From the NCBI RefSeq assembly GCF_050268245.1, contig NZ_JBNNGK010000017.1:1-64000 (forward strand): a stretch of 64,000 nt of DNA, read 5' to 3'. Position numbers and translations under genes: made by a program. Below, one piece after another: positions 52,655 through 61,777 of this stretch. Within the stretch, counting starts at the first letter, position 1; each line of letters begins with the position of its first letter. Under the pieces are notes generated by a model. That model was not told the DNA's origin. It did not search any database and saw only the letters and a list, made by a program, of their open reading frames with translations. Origin of the DNA: JBNNGK01 sp050268245 (lineage in GTDB: Bacteria; Pseudomonadota; Gammaproteobacteria; Enterobacterales; Enterobacteriaceae).

Positions 52655-53389
52655 ATGAAAAACACACTACTGATTGCCGCTATATTGGCGAGCGGCTTCT
52701 CTGCCCACGCAGCGCAACATACGCATTGGAGTTACGAGGGCAAAGATGGCCCGGATCGTTGGGGCAAACTGACTCAGGATTTCTCACTGTGTGACACTGG
52801 TAAAAACCAGTCACCGGTCAATATTCAAAACGCATTGAAAACTCACCACGGTAAGCTGGAACTGGTTTTCCATCCCAGTAAGCAGCGCATCGTCAATAAC
52901 GGCCATACCATTCAAGTCAACGTCGACGCGGGTAATACGCTAGTGATGGATGGCAACACCTTTACGCTGCAACAATTCCACTTTCATTCCCCCAGCGAAA
53001 ATGAGATAGACGGCGAACACTTCCCGTTAGAGGCGCATTTTGTCTATAAGGACAGCGCTGGCGCTTTAGCGGTATTGGCTTTGATGTTCAATCAAGGCAC
53101 GGCTAATGCTCAGTTGGCACAGGCTTGGCAGCAAATGCCTACACATATCGGCGAGTCTGCTGACCTGTTTACGCCAATCGACATAAAAACCTTATTGCCT
53201 AGCGCATTCAACTATTATCGCTTTAGTGGTTCACTGACAACGCCACCCTGCACTGAGGGCGTCAGTTGGCTGGTACTGGATAAACCGGTTACCGCCTCTG
53301 CTGAACAAGTGAGTCAGTTCAGCACGGTGATCCATCACACGAATAACCGTCCTGTGCAGCCACTGAATGGCCGTATCATTATCGATTAA
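52655..53389 (+). CDS. cah: Periplasmic alpha-type carbonic anhydrase
   Basis: Alpha-class carbonic anhydrase, 244 residues, converting CO2 and bicarbonate. A Sec signal peptide ends near residue 19 (SAHA). Zinc ligands are in QQFHFHSPSEN and LEAHFVYK. GNSPVNIQN-like KNQSPVNIQNAL and SLTTPPCTEGVSW are family segments, the latter containing the conserved disulfide cysteine; CDTG is its likely partner. The ATG has GGGATTGGAA upstream. It is absent from the E. coli prmA-dusB gap, so it is an insertion here. Confidence 0.9.
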   Translation: MKNTLLIAAILASGFSAHAAQHTHWSYEGKDGPDRWGKLTQDFSLCDTGKNQSPVNIQNALKTHHGKLELVFHPSKQRIVNNGHTIQVNVDAGNTLVMDGNTFTLQQFHFHSPSENEIDGEHFPLEAHFVYKDSAGALAVLALMFNQGTANAQLAQAWQQMPTHIGESADLFTPIDIKTLLPSAFNYYRFSGSLTTPPCTEGVSWLVLDKPVTASAEQVSQFSTVIHHTNNRPVQPLNGRIIID

Positions 53390-53762
53390 GGGTTGGGCAT
53401 TGTCGTGTTTAGCGACATAGAGGGGCCGCTGAGTCCCTCCCCTTCCCCCTACTGATAAAATGGTTTTTCCGTAACCAAGTCAATGCATTACCCTGATAAA
53501 TGCCGTCAATTCCCGTCGCTCTCGGCTTAAATGCCCATCATTTGCAGATAATATTCTGTTGTTTTGCGATTATTTACCTGCATACAAAATAAGCACATTT
53601 GGTCAAGTCTTTGTTAAATATATATAATATTTTCAGCTCTCGCTGTGAACAGCATTTTCATTGATCAACTGCATCAAATCGGTCAAAGTTTGGCCTTTCA
53701 TCTCGACGCAAAAATGCGTAATATACGCGCCCTTGCGGACACAGTATGGTCAATCTTTGTCT
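53390..53762 (+). promoter_or_regulatory. dusB-fis promoter region
   Basis: Upstream of dusB is a conserved stringent-type promoter: TTTCAT at 53696-53701, 17-bp spacer, TAATAT at 53719-53724, and a GC-rich discriminator ACGCGCCC after it. The short TTTGTCT before the ATG leaves no obvious Shine-Dalgarno sequence. An A/T-rich segment (53580-53640) lies upstream and could hold Fis or IHF sites. Confidence 0.8.
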
Positions 53763-54728
53763 ATGCGCATTGGACACCACCAGTTAACAAATTGCTTGAT
53801 TGCGGCCCCGATGGCCGGGATCACCGATCGCCCGTTCAGAACCTTGTGTCATGCAATGGGGGCTGGGATGGCTGTATCCGAAATGCTCTCCTCCAATCCG
53901 GAGGTATGGCGAACGGATAAGTCGCGTCTGCGCATGGTTCATAGCGATGAACCTGGGATTCGCTCCGTGCAAATTGCCGGATGCGACCCGGATGATATGG
54001 CCGCCGCCGCCCGGATCAACGTGGCTAGCGGCGCACAGATCATCGACATCAATATGGGTTGCCCGGCTAAAAAAGTGAACCGGAAGCTTGCAGGGTCTGC
54101 TTTATTGCAGTACCCGGATCTGGTTAAACAGATCCTCCACGCGGTCGTTAATGCCGTGGATGTGCCGGTAACGCTGAAAATCCGTACCGGCTGGGCGCCA
54201 GAACACCGTAACTGTGTAGAGATTGCCCAATTGGCCGAAGACTGTGGTATTCAGGCTTTGACGATTCATGGCCGAACCCGTGCCTGCCTGTTCAACGGCG
54301 ACGCGGAGTACGACAGCATTCGGGCAGTTAAGCAGAACGTTTCCATTCCGATTATCGCGAATGGCGACATTACTGACCCGCATAAAGCCAGAGCAGTGCT
54401 CGACTACACTGGGGCTGATGCCCTGATGATAGGCCGCGCTGCTCAGGGGAGACCCTGGATCTTCCGGGAAATCCAGCATTATCTGGACACTGGGGAGTTG
54501 CTGCCACCGCTGCCGCTTGGCGAAGTGAAGCGCTTGTTGATCGGGCATATTCGGGAATTGCACGGCTTTTACGGCCAAGGCAAGGGATTCCGAATCGCTC
54601 GTAAACACGTCTCTTGGTATCTTCAAGAGCACGCCCCAAATGACCAGTTTCGGCGCACATTCAACGCCATAGAGGATGCCAGCGAACAGCTGGAGGCGTT
54701 GGAGGCATATTTCGAAAATCTTGCGTAA
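53763..54728 (+). CDS. dusB: DusB, tRNA-dihydrouridine synthase B
   Basis: Flavin enzyme reducing uridine to dihydrouridine in tRNA D-loops. The 321 residues show the TIM-barrel start APMAGITDRPFRTL and the catalytic cysteine in NMGCPAKKVNRKLAGSALL, with TIHGRTR. Start MRIGHHQLTNCLIAAPMAG matches the family, with a start 34 codons upstream rejected. It is the first gene of the fis operon. Confidence 0.96.
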   Translation: MRIGHHQLTNCLIAAPMAGITDRPFRTLCHAMGAGMAVSEMLSSNPEVWRTDKSRLRMVHSDEPGIRSVQIAGCDPDDMAAAARINVASGAQIIDINMGCPAKKVNRKLAGSALLQYPDLVKQILHAVVNAVDVPVTLKIRTGWAPEHRNCVEIAQLAEDCGIQALTIHGRTRACLFNGDAEYDSIRAVKQNVSIPIIANGDITDPHKARAVLDYTGADALMIGRAAQGRPWIFREIQHYLDTGELLPPLPLGEVKRLLIGHIRELHGFYGQGKGFRIARKHVSWYLQEHAPNDQFRRTFNAIEDASEQLEALEAYFENLA

Positions 54729-54749
54729 CAAAAAAGAGCTGACAGAACT

Positions 54750-55046
54750 ATGTTCGAACAACGCGTAAATTCTGACGTACTGACCGTTTCAACCGTGAAC
54801 TCACAGGATCAAGTGACTCAAAAGCCTCTGCGTGACTCGGTTAAGCAAGCACTGAAGAACTATTTTGCTCAATTGAATGGTCAAGACGTTAACGACCTGT
54901 ATGAGCTGGTATTGGCTGAAGTTGAACAGCCACTGTTGGACATGGTGATGCAATACACCCGTGGCAACCAGACCCGTGCAGCCCTGATGATGGGCATCAA
55001 CCGCGGTACCCTGCGTAAGAAATTGAAAAAATACGGCATGAACTGA
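54750..55046 (+). CDS. fis: Fis, nucleoid-associated DNA-bending protein
   Basis: A 98-residue homodimeric DNA-bending factor that activates rRNA and other promoters during fast growth. The N-terminal beta-hairpin arms (about 10-27) are followed by four helices; the C-terminal HTH ([25 protein letters not shown]) is essentially invariant. It lies 21 nt after dusB with a hairpin terminator after it. Confidence 0.98.
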
Positions 55047-55068
55047 TACTAGTCAGTTAACATGTTGA

Positions 55069-55110
55069 AAAAAGGCGCTTTATCTCATTTGATAAGCGCC
55101 TTTTTCTTTG
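55069..55110 (+). terminator. Terminator after fis
   Basis: AAAAAGGCGCTT and AAGCGCCTTTTT form the core of the stem, with TATC/GATA extending to a TCATTT loop; TTTTTCTTTG follows. About 22 nt after the fis stop. Confidence 0.9.
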
Positions 55111-55356
55111 CTGGTATTCATACTGCGGCATCTTCATCTCGGTTTGAATCAGACTATTCGTATGCCGCTCTGCTATCCACTCACGTAGGCTGTGGTATAC
55201 TGTACATTCTTAGAGCCACTTCGGCTTGCCAACAGCCGTTCGTCCTCCGCCTGATTAGCACGCCAACCGCCCTTCGAATGTAAAGATTTAGTCAATGATT
55301 AAACGATAATCTGATTAGGGTGTCTGAGTAATTGTATCGCTATCGAGTGGCCTCTT

Positions 55357-55389
55357 TATGCGTTACAGGTTTCTACCCCTAAACGCATA
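55357..55389 (+). other. Hairpin just before the lpxP ribosome-binding site
   Basis: TATGCGTT at 55357-55364 pairs with AACGCATA at 55382-55389 (8 bp perfect, 17-nt loop). The stem ends about 11 nt before the lpxP ATG, next to the GAG of the ribosome-binding site, in a gene family known for cold induction. The rest of the fis-lpxP gap (55111-55356) holds a possible TATACT -10 near 55197 but no gene. Confidence 0.5.
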
Positions 55390-55400
55390 AATGAGTTGAT

Positions 55401-56321
55401 ATGAAGCGTCCGCAAAAATTCAAACGTACCTTGCTGCACCCCCGCTACTGGCTGACCTGGTTTGGCCTAGCGATACTTTTTCTCCTCGTCCAACTCCCCT
55501 ATCCCGTTCTGCACAAGCTGGGCGTATGGATGGGTCGTACTTCAATGCGTTTTCTAAAACGCCGTGTTTCCATCACCCGTCGTAATCTGGAACTGTGTTT
55601 CCCAGAAATGGACGAAGCTCAGCGTGAACGTAAAGTGATCGGTAACTTCGAATCCCTCGGCATGGGTCTGCTGGAAACCGGTATCGCGTGGTTTTGGTCT
55701 GATAAACGCGTTAAGCGCTGGTTCAATGTTTCAGGAATCAATCACCTGAAAATGGCACAACAGAACGAGCGTGGCGTATTGGTCATTGGCGTACACTTTA
55801 TGTCGCTGGAGCTTGGCGGCCGGGCGATGGGCCTATGCCAACCGATGATGGCGATGTATCGCCCTCATAACAACAAAGCGATGGAGTGGGCACAAACCAA
55901 AGGCCGTATGCGCTCCAACAAAGCCATGCTGGATCGTAAAGATTTACGCGGCATGGTGCAGGCGTTAAAACGCGGGGAAGCAGTATGGTTTGCTCCCGAT
56001 CAGGATTACGGCCCGCGCGGCAGCGTTTTTGCCCCGCTGTTCGCGGTCGATCAAGCCGCCACCACCAGCGGTACATTTATGCTGGCGCGTATGGCGAAAC
56101 CGGCTCTGGTTCCGGTTGTCCTGATTCGCCGTGAAAACGGTAGCGGTTACGATCTACTGATCCAACCCGCGCTGGAAGATTACCCTATCGACGATGAAAT
56201 GGCCGCCGCTGCTTACATGAATAAAGTGGTGGAAAAAGAGATTATGCGTGCGCCAGAGCAATATATGTGGCTACACCGCCGCTTTAAGACTCGGCCGATA
56301 GGCGCCCCTTCACTCTATTAA
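55401..56321 (+). CDS. lpxP: LpxP-type Kdo2-lipid IVA palmitoleoyl acyltransferase
   Basis: Inner-membrane late acyltransferase of lipid A synthesis. The 306 residues have an N-terminal membrane helix (about 17-37), the HX4(D/E) catalytic motif in GVHFMSLE, and WFAPDQDYGPRGS. The stretch HFMSLELGGRAMGLCQPMMA matches cold-inducible LpxP (palmitoleoyl) more than LpxL. It lies after fis, not in the usual E. coli context. Confidence 0.88.
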   Translation: MKRPQKFKRTLLHPRYWLTWFGLAILFLLVQLPYPVLHKLGVWMGRTSMRFLKRRVSITRRNLELCFPEMDEAQRERKVIGNFESLGMGLLETGIAWFWSDKRVKRWFNVSGINHLKMAQQNERGVLVIGVHFMSLELGGRAMGLCQPMMAMYRPHNNKAMEWAQTKGRMRSNKAMLDRKDLRGMVQALKRGEAVWFAPDQDYGPRGSVFAPLFAVDQAATTSGTFMLARMAKPALVPVVLIRRENGSGYDLLIQPALEDYPIDDEMAAAAYMNKVVEKEIMRAPEQYMWLHRRFKTRPIGAPSLY

Positions 56322-56334
56322 TACCGCCATTGTT

Positions 56335-56357
56335 GGGCACTGCATACGCAGCGCCCA
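56335..56357 (+). terminator. Possible terminator after lpxP
   Basis: GGGC-A-CTGC and GCAG-C-GCCC form an imperfect stem with loop ATAC. The downstream run is mixed (ATAATGCTT), so termination strength is doubtful. Confidence 0.4.
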
Positions 56358-56458
56358 TAATGCTTCCCTCCGCCCCATCCTGCTAACCGTAGAAAAACTC
56401 AGCGCATTAACATTTAACTTTGGTGTAACATCATGCTTTCCCGAACAGGAAGATGGTG

Positions 56459-57151
56459 ATGAAAACTCAAATCCGTATTGCGCTGATCGGCGACTACCGG
56501 CCACAGGCCATCGCCCATCAAGCCATTCCCGTCGCACTCGCCCTAGCCGCCTCGCACCTTGATGTTGATATTCAGACACAGTGGTTACCCACCACAACAC
56601 TTACTGATATTACAGTTCTCAATGAGTATCATGCTATTTGGGTGGTGCCCGGCAGCCCTTATCTGAACGACAGCGCCGTCTTTATGGCCATTCGCTACGC
56701 GCGTGAACAAAATGTTCCCTTTCTCGGTTCCTGCGGTGGGTTCCAATACGCAGTGGTGGAATATGCCCGTAATGTCATGGGTTGGCAGGACGCCAACCAT
56801 GCGGAAACGGATAGCAGCGGGCGATTGGTCATTACGCCATTACGCTGCGCATTAGTGGAGGAAAGCGGAAGCATCGTTTTTCAATCGGGCACGCGCGTCG
56901 CGCAAGCTTACGGTAAGTTGGAAACACATGAAGCTTACCGGTGTCATTACGGCGTAAACCCGGAGTTTGTTGCCGCGCTGCAACAGTATCCTTTGGTGAT
57001 TAGCGGCCATGATATGGAAGGCGACGTTCGCGCCGTGGAACTGCCAGACCACCGGTTTTATGTCGCAACGCTGTTCCAATCTGAACGTGCTGCGCTTACC
57101 GGACAACTTTCGCCACTGGTCGTCGCTCTGCTTAATGCTGCACGCGGCTAA
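56459..57151 (+). CDS. Class I glutamine-amidotransferase-like protein (CTP synthase C-terminal-related)
   Basis: A 230-residue stand-alone GATase1-like domain related to the CTP synthase C-terminus. The nucleophile-elbow cysteine C92 is in FLGSCGGFQYAVVEYAR, and a HEAYRCHYGVNPEF segment provides the downstream His. No ammonia-accepting synthetase is fused or nearby, so it may act as a free glutaminase/hydrolase or as a regulator; related proteins are annotated only by this similarity. Starts at 56453 or 56459 are possible; AGGA sits eight bases before 56459. Confidence 0.75.
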   Translation: MKTQIRIALIGDYRPQAIAHQAIPVALALAASHLDVDIQTQWLPTTTLTDITVLNEYHAIWVVPGSPYLNDSAVFMAIRYAREQNVPFLGSCGGFQYAVVEYARNVMGWQDANHAETDSSGRLVITPLRCALVEESGSIVFQSGTRVAQAYGKLETHEAYRCHYGVNPEFVAALQQYPLVISGHDMEGDVRAVELPDHRFYVATLFQSERAALTGQLSPLVVALLNAARG

Positions 57152-57179
57152 GTGCCACAACGCCTGGGAGATTATCATC

Positions 57180-58067
57180 GTGGATGTTCGTACTCTGCGC
57201 TACTTTGTCGAAGTCGTACGCCAACAAAGTTTTACCCGCGCGGCAGAGAAACTGTTTGTCACCCAGCCGACCATCAGCAAAATGCTGCGCCATTTAGAAG
57301 ATGAGTTAGAGTGTACCCTGCTCATTCGCGAAGGACGTAAGCTACGGCTAACCGACAGCGGTCAGGCAGTCTATCAGCGCGGCATCGCCATTCTGGATGA
57401 ATTCCGCCAGCTTGAAGCGGAATTGGAAGACATCAGTTCAGTGAAAAAAGGCGTCCTGCGTTTGGGGATCCCGCCGATGGTGGGCCGACAAATCGCTGCA
57501 CTGCTGCGCCAGTTTCGCCAGACTTATCCCCGTATTGAACTTAACATCTCAGAATTAGGCGGCCTCGCCGGCGAGCAAGCGGTGCTAGCCGGTGAACTGG
57601 ATTTAGCGATGACGGTGTACTCACCCAGCAGCGAGCAACCTCTCACCTTTCTGCCACTGCTAGGTCATCCTATGTGCGTCGTCGCACCGCGCACTCAACC
57701 ATGGCTGCACCGTACCCGCGTTGACATCAAGGAACTCGCTGACTGGCCAATCCTGATTTATAACGAAGACTTCGCCCTGTATAAAATGTTGATGGCCGCA
57801 TTTCGCCAAGCCGGGATCGAACCGAAAATCGCGGTACGCAGTGGCCAATGGGACTTTTTAGCTTCGATGGTGCAAGCCGGCGTCGGCATTGCCATGTTAC
57901 CGGAGCCGGTCTGCCAATGGCTGGATAAAGAAAACCTGATCTGCTTGCCGCTGGAGCCGAGAATGGAGTGGAAAGTCGGTCTGATCTGGCGTCAGAACAG
58001 TTATCTCTCTCACAGCGCCCAGGCTTGGATCGCCTGTTGCCGCGATTTTTGGCCATTATTGAAATGA
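57180..58067 (+). CDS. LysR-family transcriptional regulator
   Basis: A 295-residue LysR-type protein with HTH (QQSFTRAAEKLFVTQPTISKM, about 14-34) and effector domain (about 90-290). It uses GTG at 57180 with GGGAG about ten bases upstream; the family start DVRTLRYFVEVV fits this. It lies 28 nt after the GATase-like gene on the same strand and converges on yjcE. Close to the CidR/YwbI-like group by sequence impression, but the target is unknown. Confidence 0.85.
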   Translation: MDVRTLRYFVEVVRQQSFTRAAEKLFVTQPTISKMLRHLEDELECTLLIREGRKLRLTDSGQAVYQRGIAILDEFRQLEAELEDISSVKKGVLRLGIPPMVGRQIAALLRQFRQTYPRIELNISELGGLAGEQAVLAGELDLAMTVYSPSSEQPLTFLPLLGHPMCVVAPRTQPWLHRTRVDIKELADWPILIYNEDFALYKMLMAAFRQAGIEPKIAVRSGQWDFLASMVQAGVGIAMLPEPVCQWLDKENLICLPLEPRMEWKVGLIWRQNSYLSHSAQAWIACCRDFWPLLK

Positions 58068-58136
58068 GATTCACGGGCGCAGCCTGCTACGCCCGGATGA
58101 CGACATCACTTCGGTTCTATGTGCCGCCCTTAAATC

Positions 58137-59786
58137 CTAGCCTTCGCGCTCCACCAGCAGCGCTTCCAGCAAGTCGAGATCGTGCAACAATTTTTGCAGT
58201 GTCTCATTACTAATTTTTTGCGTCGCCCGTAAGTGATACAACTCCCCACGTTCCGCACGCAATGCGGTTAAACGAAAGCGCCGCTCCAGATTTTCCAGCT
58301 CCAACGCATTTTCAATATCGTCTTTGCTGGCAATTCGCCGCCGCAGTGTCCCCACCACCCGAGAACTGATTTCTTTTAGCACCTGCGGATCGACGTTTTC
58401 TTCGGTATCCGCGGCCAAACGCTCTTCCATCTTATTAATACTTTCAATCGCCACTTCTGCCGCCATCGCAATCGCCATGCGCTCTTCGCCTTTGCTGGCG
58501 CTCTTATCCGTTACCTGAATACCACGCAGTAACAGCGGCAAGGCCATCACGCCGATCAACAATGACAGCAAAATGACCCCGGTTGCGATAAACACCAGCT
58601 GATAGCGAGCAGGGAACGCTGAACCATCGCTGAGCAACAGAGGGATCGACAACACACCGGCCAAGGTAATCGCCCCACGAACGCCAGCGAAAGAGGCCAC
58701 CCACAGTTCGCGCGTCGTGTAATCGCCAAATAGTAATGGCCGTTTTTTCAGGAAACGCTTGCTGGCCCCTTTCATCAGCCACAACCACGTGAAGCGCAAC
58801 ACCAATAGCGCCGCATAAATGATGGCAACATCAGCAAACAGATACCAGGTCTGAATCGTCGGATCCAACTCGGCCTGTACGATAGAGGTTTCTAAAATGC
58901 CTGGCAGTTGCAAGCCCAACATGATGAACACCATGCCGTTGAATACAAACTCCAGCATCGCCCAAACACTGTTAGCACGCAGGCGCATCGCCAACGGCGC
59001 ATTGCGGATCACCCCCGATTGACTGATAGTCATCCCCGCCGCGACGGCCGCCAAAATGCCGGAAACGCCGATGTGCTCAGCAATCAAATAAGAGGCAAAC
59101 GGCAATAACAGCAACAGCACAATCTGTGTCGCCGGATCGTCACCACTCCAGCGGCTCATGATACGCAGCGATTTACTGTAGACCCAGGTGACCGCGACCC
59201 CGGCCAGCAGGCCACCGATCGCCACTTTCAGGAACTCCAGCGTTGCGCCGCCCACGGTAAAGATCATGGTGCCCATCGCCACCGCAATAGCGAATTTGAG
59301 CGACACCAAGCCAGAGGCGTCGTTCATCAACGCCTCGCCTTCCAGTACGCCCATAATGGATTTGGGAATACGCCCTTTACCAACAATACCGCTTAACGCG
59401 ACCGCATCGGTTGGCGACAGAACCGCCGCCAAGGCAAATGCCGCCACCAGCGGAATCCCCGGTACCATCAGATAAATCAGGTAGCCGACACCGACCACGG
59501 TGAGCAACACCAATACCAGCGCCAAGCCGAGAATTTCGCGGCCATGGTGAATGAATTCACGCGTTGGGGTTTTCCAACCGTCAGCAAACAGCAGCGGCGG
59601 GATAAACAACACTAAAAACAGTTCAGGATCAAAATCAACGTGCAGCCCGAAATGCGGCCAAGCCAACATGGCCCCAATGGCAATTTGCATTAACGGTAAC
59701 GGCACCTGGAACGGCAACATACGTGTCACCACCCCGGACAGGGAGACCACCAAGATCAAAATAAGAATAGTAAAAAAGATTTCCAT
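58137..59786 (-). CDS. yjcE: YjcE-type CPA1 sodium/proton antiporter
   Basis: Inner-membrane Na+/H+ exchanger of the CPA1 family, 549 residues: about 12 membrane helices (1-410) and a C-terminal cytoplasmic region rich in charged helices. LSPTDAVALSGIV and LMNDASGLVSLKF contain the ion-site residues, with FAGVRGAITLAGVL later. Sequence and length match E. coli YjcE. It is on the opposite strand from the LysR gene. The 184 bp to ghxP hold the ghxP terminator. Confidence 0.92.
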   Translation of the reverse strand: MEIFFTILILILVVSLSGVVTRMLPFQVPLPLMQIAIGAMLAWPHFGLHVDFDPELFLVLFIPPLLFADGWKTPTREFIHHGREILGLALVLVLLTVVGVGYLIYLMVPGIPLVAAFALAAVLSPTDAVALSGIVGKGRIPKSIMGVLEGEALMNDASGLVSLKFAIAVAMGTMIFTVGGATLEFLKVAIGGLLAGVAVTWVYSKSLRIMSRWSGDDPATQIVLLLLLPFASYLIAEHIGVSGILAAVAAGMTISQSGVIRNAPLAMRLRANSVWAMLEFVFNGMVFIMLGLQLPGILETSIVQAELDPTIQTWYLFADVAIIYAALLVLRFTWLWLMKGASKRFLKKRPLLFGDYTTRELWVASFAGVRGAITLAGVLSIPLLLSDGSAFPARYQLVFIATGVILLSLLIGVMALPLLLRGIQVTDKSASKGEERMAIAMAAEVAIESINKMEERLAADTEENVDPQVLKEISSRVVGTLRRRIASKDDIENALELENLERRFRLTALRAERGELYHLRATQKISNETLQKLLHDLDLLEALLVEREG

Positions 59787-59936
59787 GCTTTCCTTAGACT
59801 CTACGGTTCAAATCACAAGGCTCATTGCCAGAGCATACGTGATAGTAGATCACTTTTTTTACCGTGGTGAAAGCTTGTTGTGCCTTTCAAAAATAGCGAA
59901 ATAAAGTAGAAGACTTATCAGAATAAAACCAATAAA

Positions 59937-59960
59937 GCGGGGCGCAGCGCACTGCCCCGC
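59937..59960 (-). terminator. Terminator after ghxP
   Basis: GCGGGGC and GCCCCGC form a 7-bp stem around GCAGCGCACT; on the minus strand TTTATTGGTTTTATT follows. About 11 nt after the ghxP stop. Confidence 0.75.
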
Positions 59961-59970
59961 AAAATCAATG

Positions 59971-61332
59971 TCAGATAGCCCATCCACCCGCGTAGAAGGC
60001 AACTAATGCCAGCGCAATCAGCACCGTACCGATGTTGAGCTTTCGCCATTCACCAGAGAAAATACGGCCAATCACTAACGCACTGAAGCCCAACATGATG
60101 CCGGTAACAATATTACAGGTCAGCACGATGAATACCGCACAAAGTAACCCGGACATCGCATCAACAAAGTCGTTAAAGTCCAGTTTAGTGACATTACTCA
60201 GCATCAGCAGGCCAACGTACATCAGCGCAGGCGCAGTGGCATAGACCGGTACCAAATAAGACAACGGTGACAGGAATAAGATCAACAGGAACAGCAGGCC
60301 GACCACCGCGGCCGTCAGGCCAGTTTTGCCACCGGCGGCGGTACCCGCAGCCGATTCGATATACACCGCCGCAGGTGCAGCCCCCACCAAACCAGAAAAA
60401 ATGCTGCTCACGGAGTCAGAAGTCAGTGCCTTACCGCCGCTAATAATCTGGCCGTCCTTATCCAGCAGGTTAGCTTGCCCGGCCACCGCACGGATAGTGC
60501 CGGTCGCGTCAAACACGGCGGTCATCACCAACGCCAGCACGCTAGGCAAAACAACCGGCTGTAACGCGCCCATGATATCCAAACTAAAAATCAATGAGTT
60601 GCCGTTTTCATCGGCCAGGCTCGGCATGGCAAACAGCCCTTGATATTTCACGGCAGGATCGACAATCAAACCAATTACCGAAATGGCGATAATCACCAGC
60701 AGAATACCGCCAGGCACCCGCAGTTTTTCCAGCCCAAATATAACCGCCAACCCCAATAGCGTCATCACCACGGGGAAAGACGTGAAAGCCCCCAGCGCGA
60801 CGGGCAAACCGTCTAACGGATTCTTCACCACCAATCCAACACCGTTGGCAGCAATCAGCAACAAGAACAGACCGATGCCAATTCCAGTACCGTGTGCAAC
60901 GCCCATCGGCAGATTACGTAGGATCCAAGAGCGGATGCCGGTCACTGAGATAAAGGTAAACAGCACGCCCATCAGGAAGACCGCCCCTAACGCGACGGGA
61001 ATGCTGATTTGTTGGCCCAGTACCAGACTAAACGCCGTGAATGCAGTCAATGAAATCGCGCAGCCAATAGCCATCGGCAAATTCGCCCATAACCCCATCA
61101 GCAACGATCCTAAACCGGCGACCAAACAGGTCGCGACGAACACCGCCGTCGGCGGGAACCCGGCTTTGCCCAGCATGCTCGGCACCACAATCACCGAATA
61201 GACCATCGCCAGGAAGGTCGTCAGACCGGCCACCACCTCTTGGCGTACATTGCTGCCACGCTCTGAGATCTTAAAATATTTATCAAGCCCGCCTTTTGGT
61301 TTAACGGCGTTATTTGCTTGAGAACTCGACAT
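59971..61332 (-). CDS. ghxP: GhxP (YjcD), guanine/hypoxanthine permease
   Basis: Purine base:proton symporter of the AzgA-like NCS2 family, 453 residues and about 12-14 membrane helices. Motifs ATCLVAGLGSLLMGLWANLP and GLVGAAPAAVYIESAAGTA are conserved. Length and sequence match E. coli YjcD/GhxP. A PurR-like box lies upstream. Confidence 0.93.
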   Translation of the reverse strand: MSSSQANNAVKPKGGLDKYFKISERGSNVRQEVVAGLTTFLAMVYSVIVVPSMLGKAGFPPTAVFVATCLVAGLGSLLMGLWANLPMAIGCAISLTAFTAFSLVLGQQISIPVALGAVFLMGVLFTFISVTGIRSWILRNLPMGVAHGTGIGIGLFLLLIAANGVGLVVKNPLDGLPVALGAFTSFPVVMTLLGLAVIFGLEKLRVPGGILLVIIAISVIGLIVDPAVKYQGLFAMPSLADENGNSLIFSLDIMGALQPVVLPSVLALVMTAVFDATGTIRAVAGQANLLDKDGQIISGGKALTSDSVSSIFSGLVGAAPAAVYIESAAGTAAGGKTGLTAAVVGLLFLLILFLSPLSYLVPVYATAPALMYVGLLMLSNVTKLDFNDFVDAMSGLLCAVFIVLTCNIVTGIMLGFSALVIGRIFSGEWRKLNIGTVLIALALVAFYAGGWAI

Positions 61333-61388
61333 GCTGCTTTCCCCTGTGATTTATCGCAAAAGCGGTCATCCGTTCACACGCGGTTACG

Positions 61389-61404
61389 ACGAAATCGTTT
61401 CCGT
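61389..61404. promoter_or_regulatory. PurR-like operator upstream of ghxP
   Basis: ACGAAATCGTTTCCGT matches 13 of 16 positions of the PurR consensus (ACGCAAACGTTTGCGT). It lies about 57-72 bp upstream of the ghxP start. A second weaker match, AGGCAAACGATTAACC, is at about 61457-61472. Confidence 0.6.
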
Positions 61405-61506
61405 CACGTTTGCTGACTTATCCTTCTCCAACGCGGCAAATTGGAGCCACGTAAAAGGCAAACGATTAACCTTGGTCGCGTGATACGGGTGAATTTATGT
61501 TGTTCT

Positions 61507-61630
61507 ATACCCTAAATAATTCGCGTTGCATTATGGCAGCAAGAGAACGCCCCGCGCTCGGCTGGCTTGAACCAGTCATTCGGGTAAGTGAACATCGCCA
61601 ACAAAGATGCAGCTTAAAATATGACGGGTA
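61507..61630. repeat. ERIC-like repeat upstream of ghxP
   Basis: About 124 bp: ATACCCTAAATAATTCGCGT at the left, ATGCAGCTTAAAATATGACGGGTA at the right, both near-matches to the ERIC ends, and GGTAAGTGAACATCGCCAAC in the middle-right portion. The centre has diverged. The remainder of the gap, 61631-61777, shows nothing recognisable. Confidence 0.8.
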
Positions 61631-61777
61631 TCGTCGAAGCAAACGATTATCCAGCCATCTATGTCGCCAGATCAACTAAAGATCGCGACAAACTAGAGAG
61701 AAAGCTGCCCGAACGCCCCATGGTTCAAATGCGATCGCTGCCACACAATTCATCAGCGGGAGCGGCTAAAACTGCGA

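Noticed and set aside
53661..53762. Upstream start for DusB
   Set aside because: It would lie upstream of the conserved fis promoter, so the mRNA would not include it.
55062..55283. 73-codon frame after fis
   Set aside because: It begins inside the fis terminator hairpin and has no recognisable features.
57009..57179. Upstream extension of the LysR gene to an ATG at 57009
   Set aside because: It overlaps the GATase-like gene and adds 57 residues with no LysR similarity; the GTG at 57180 fits the family N-terminus.
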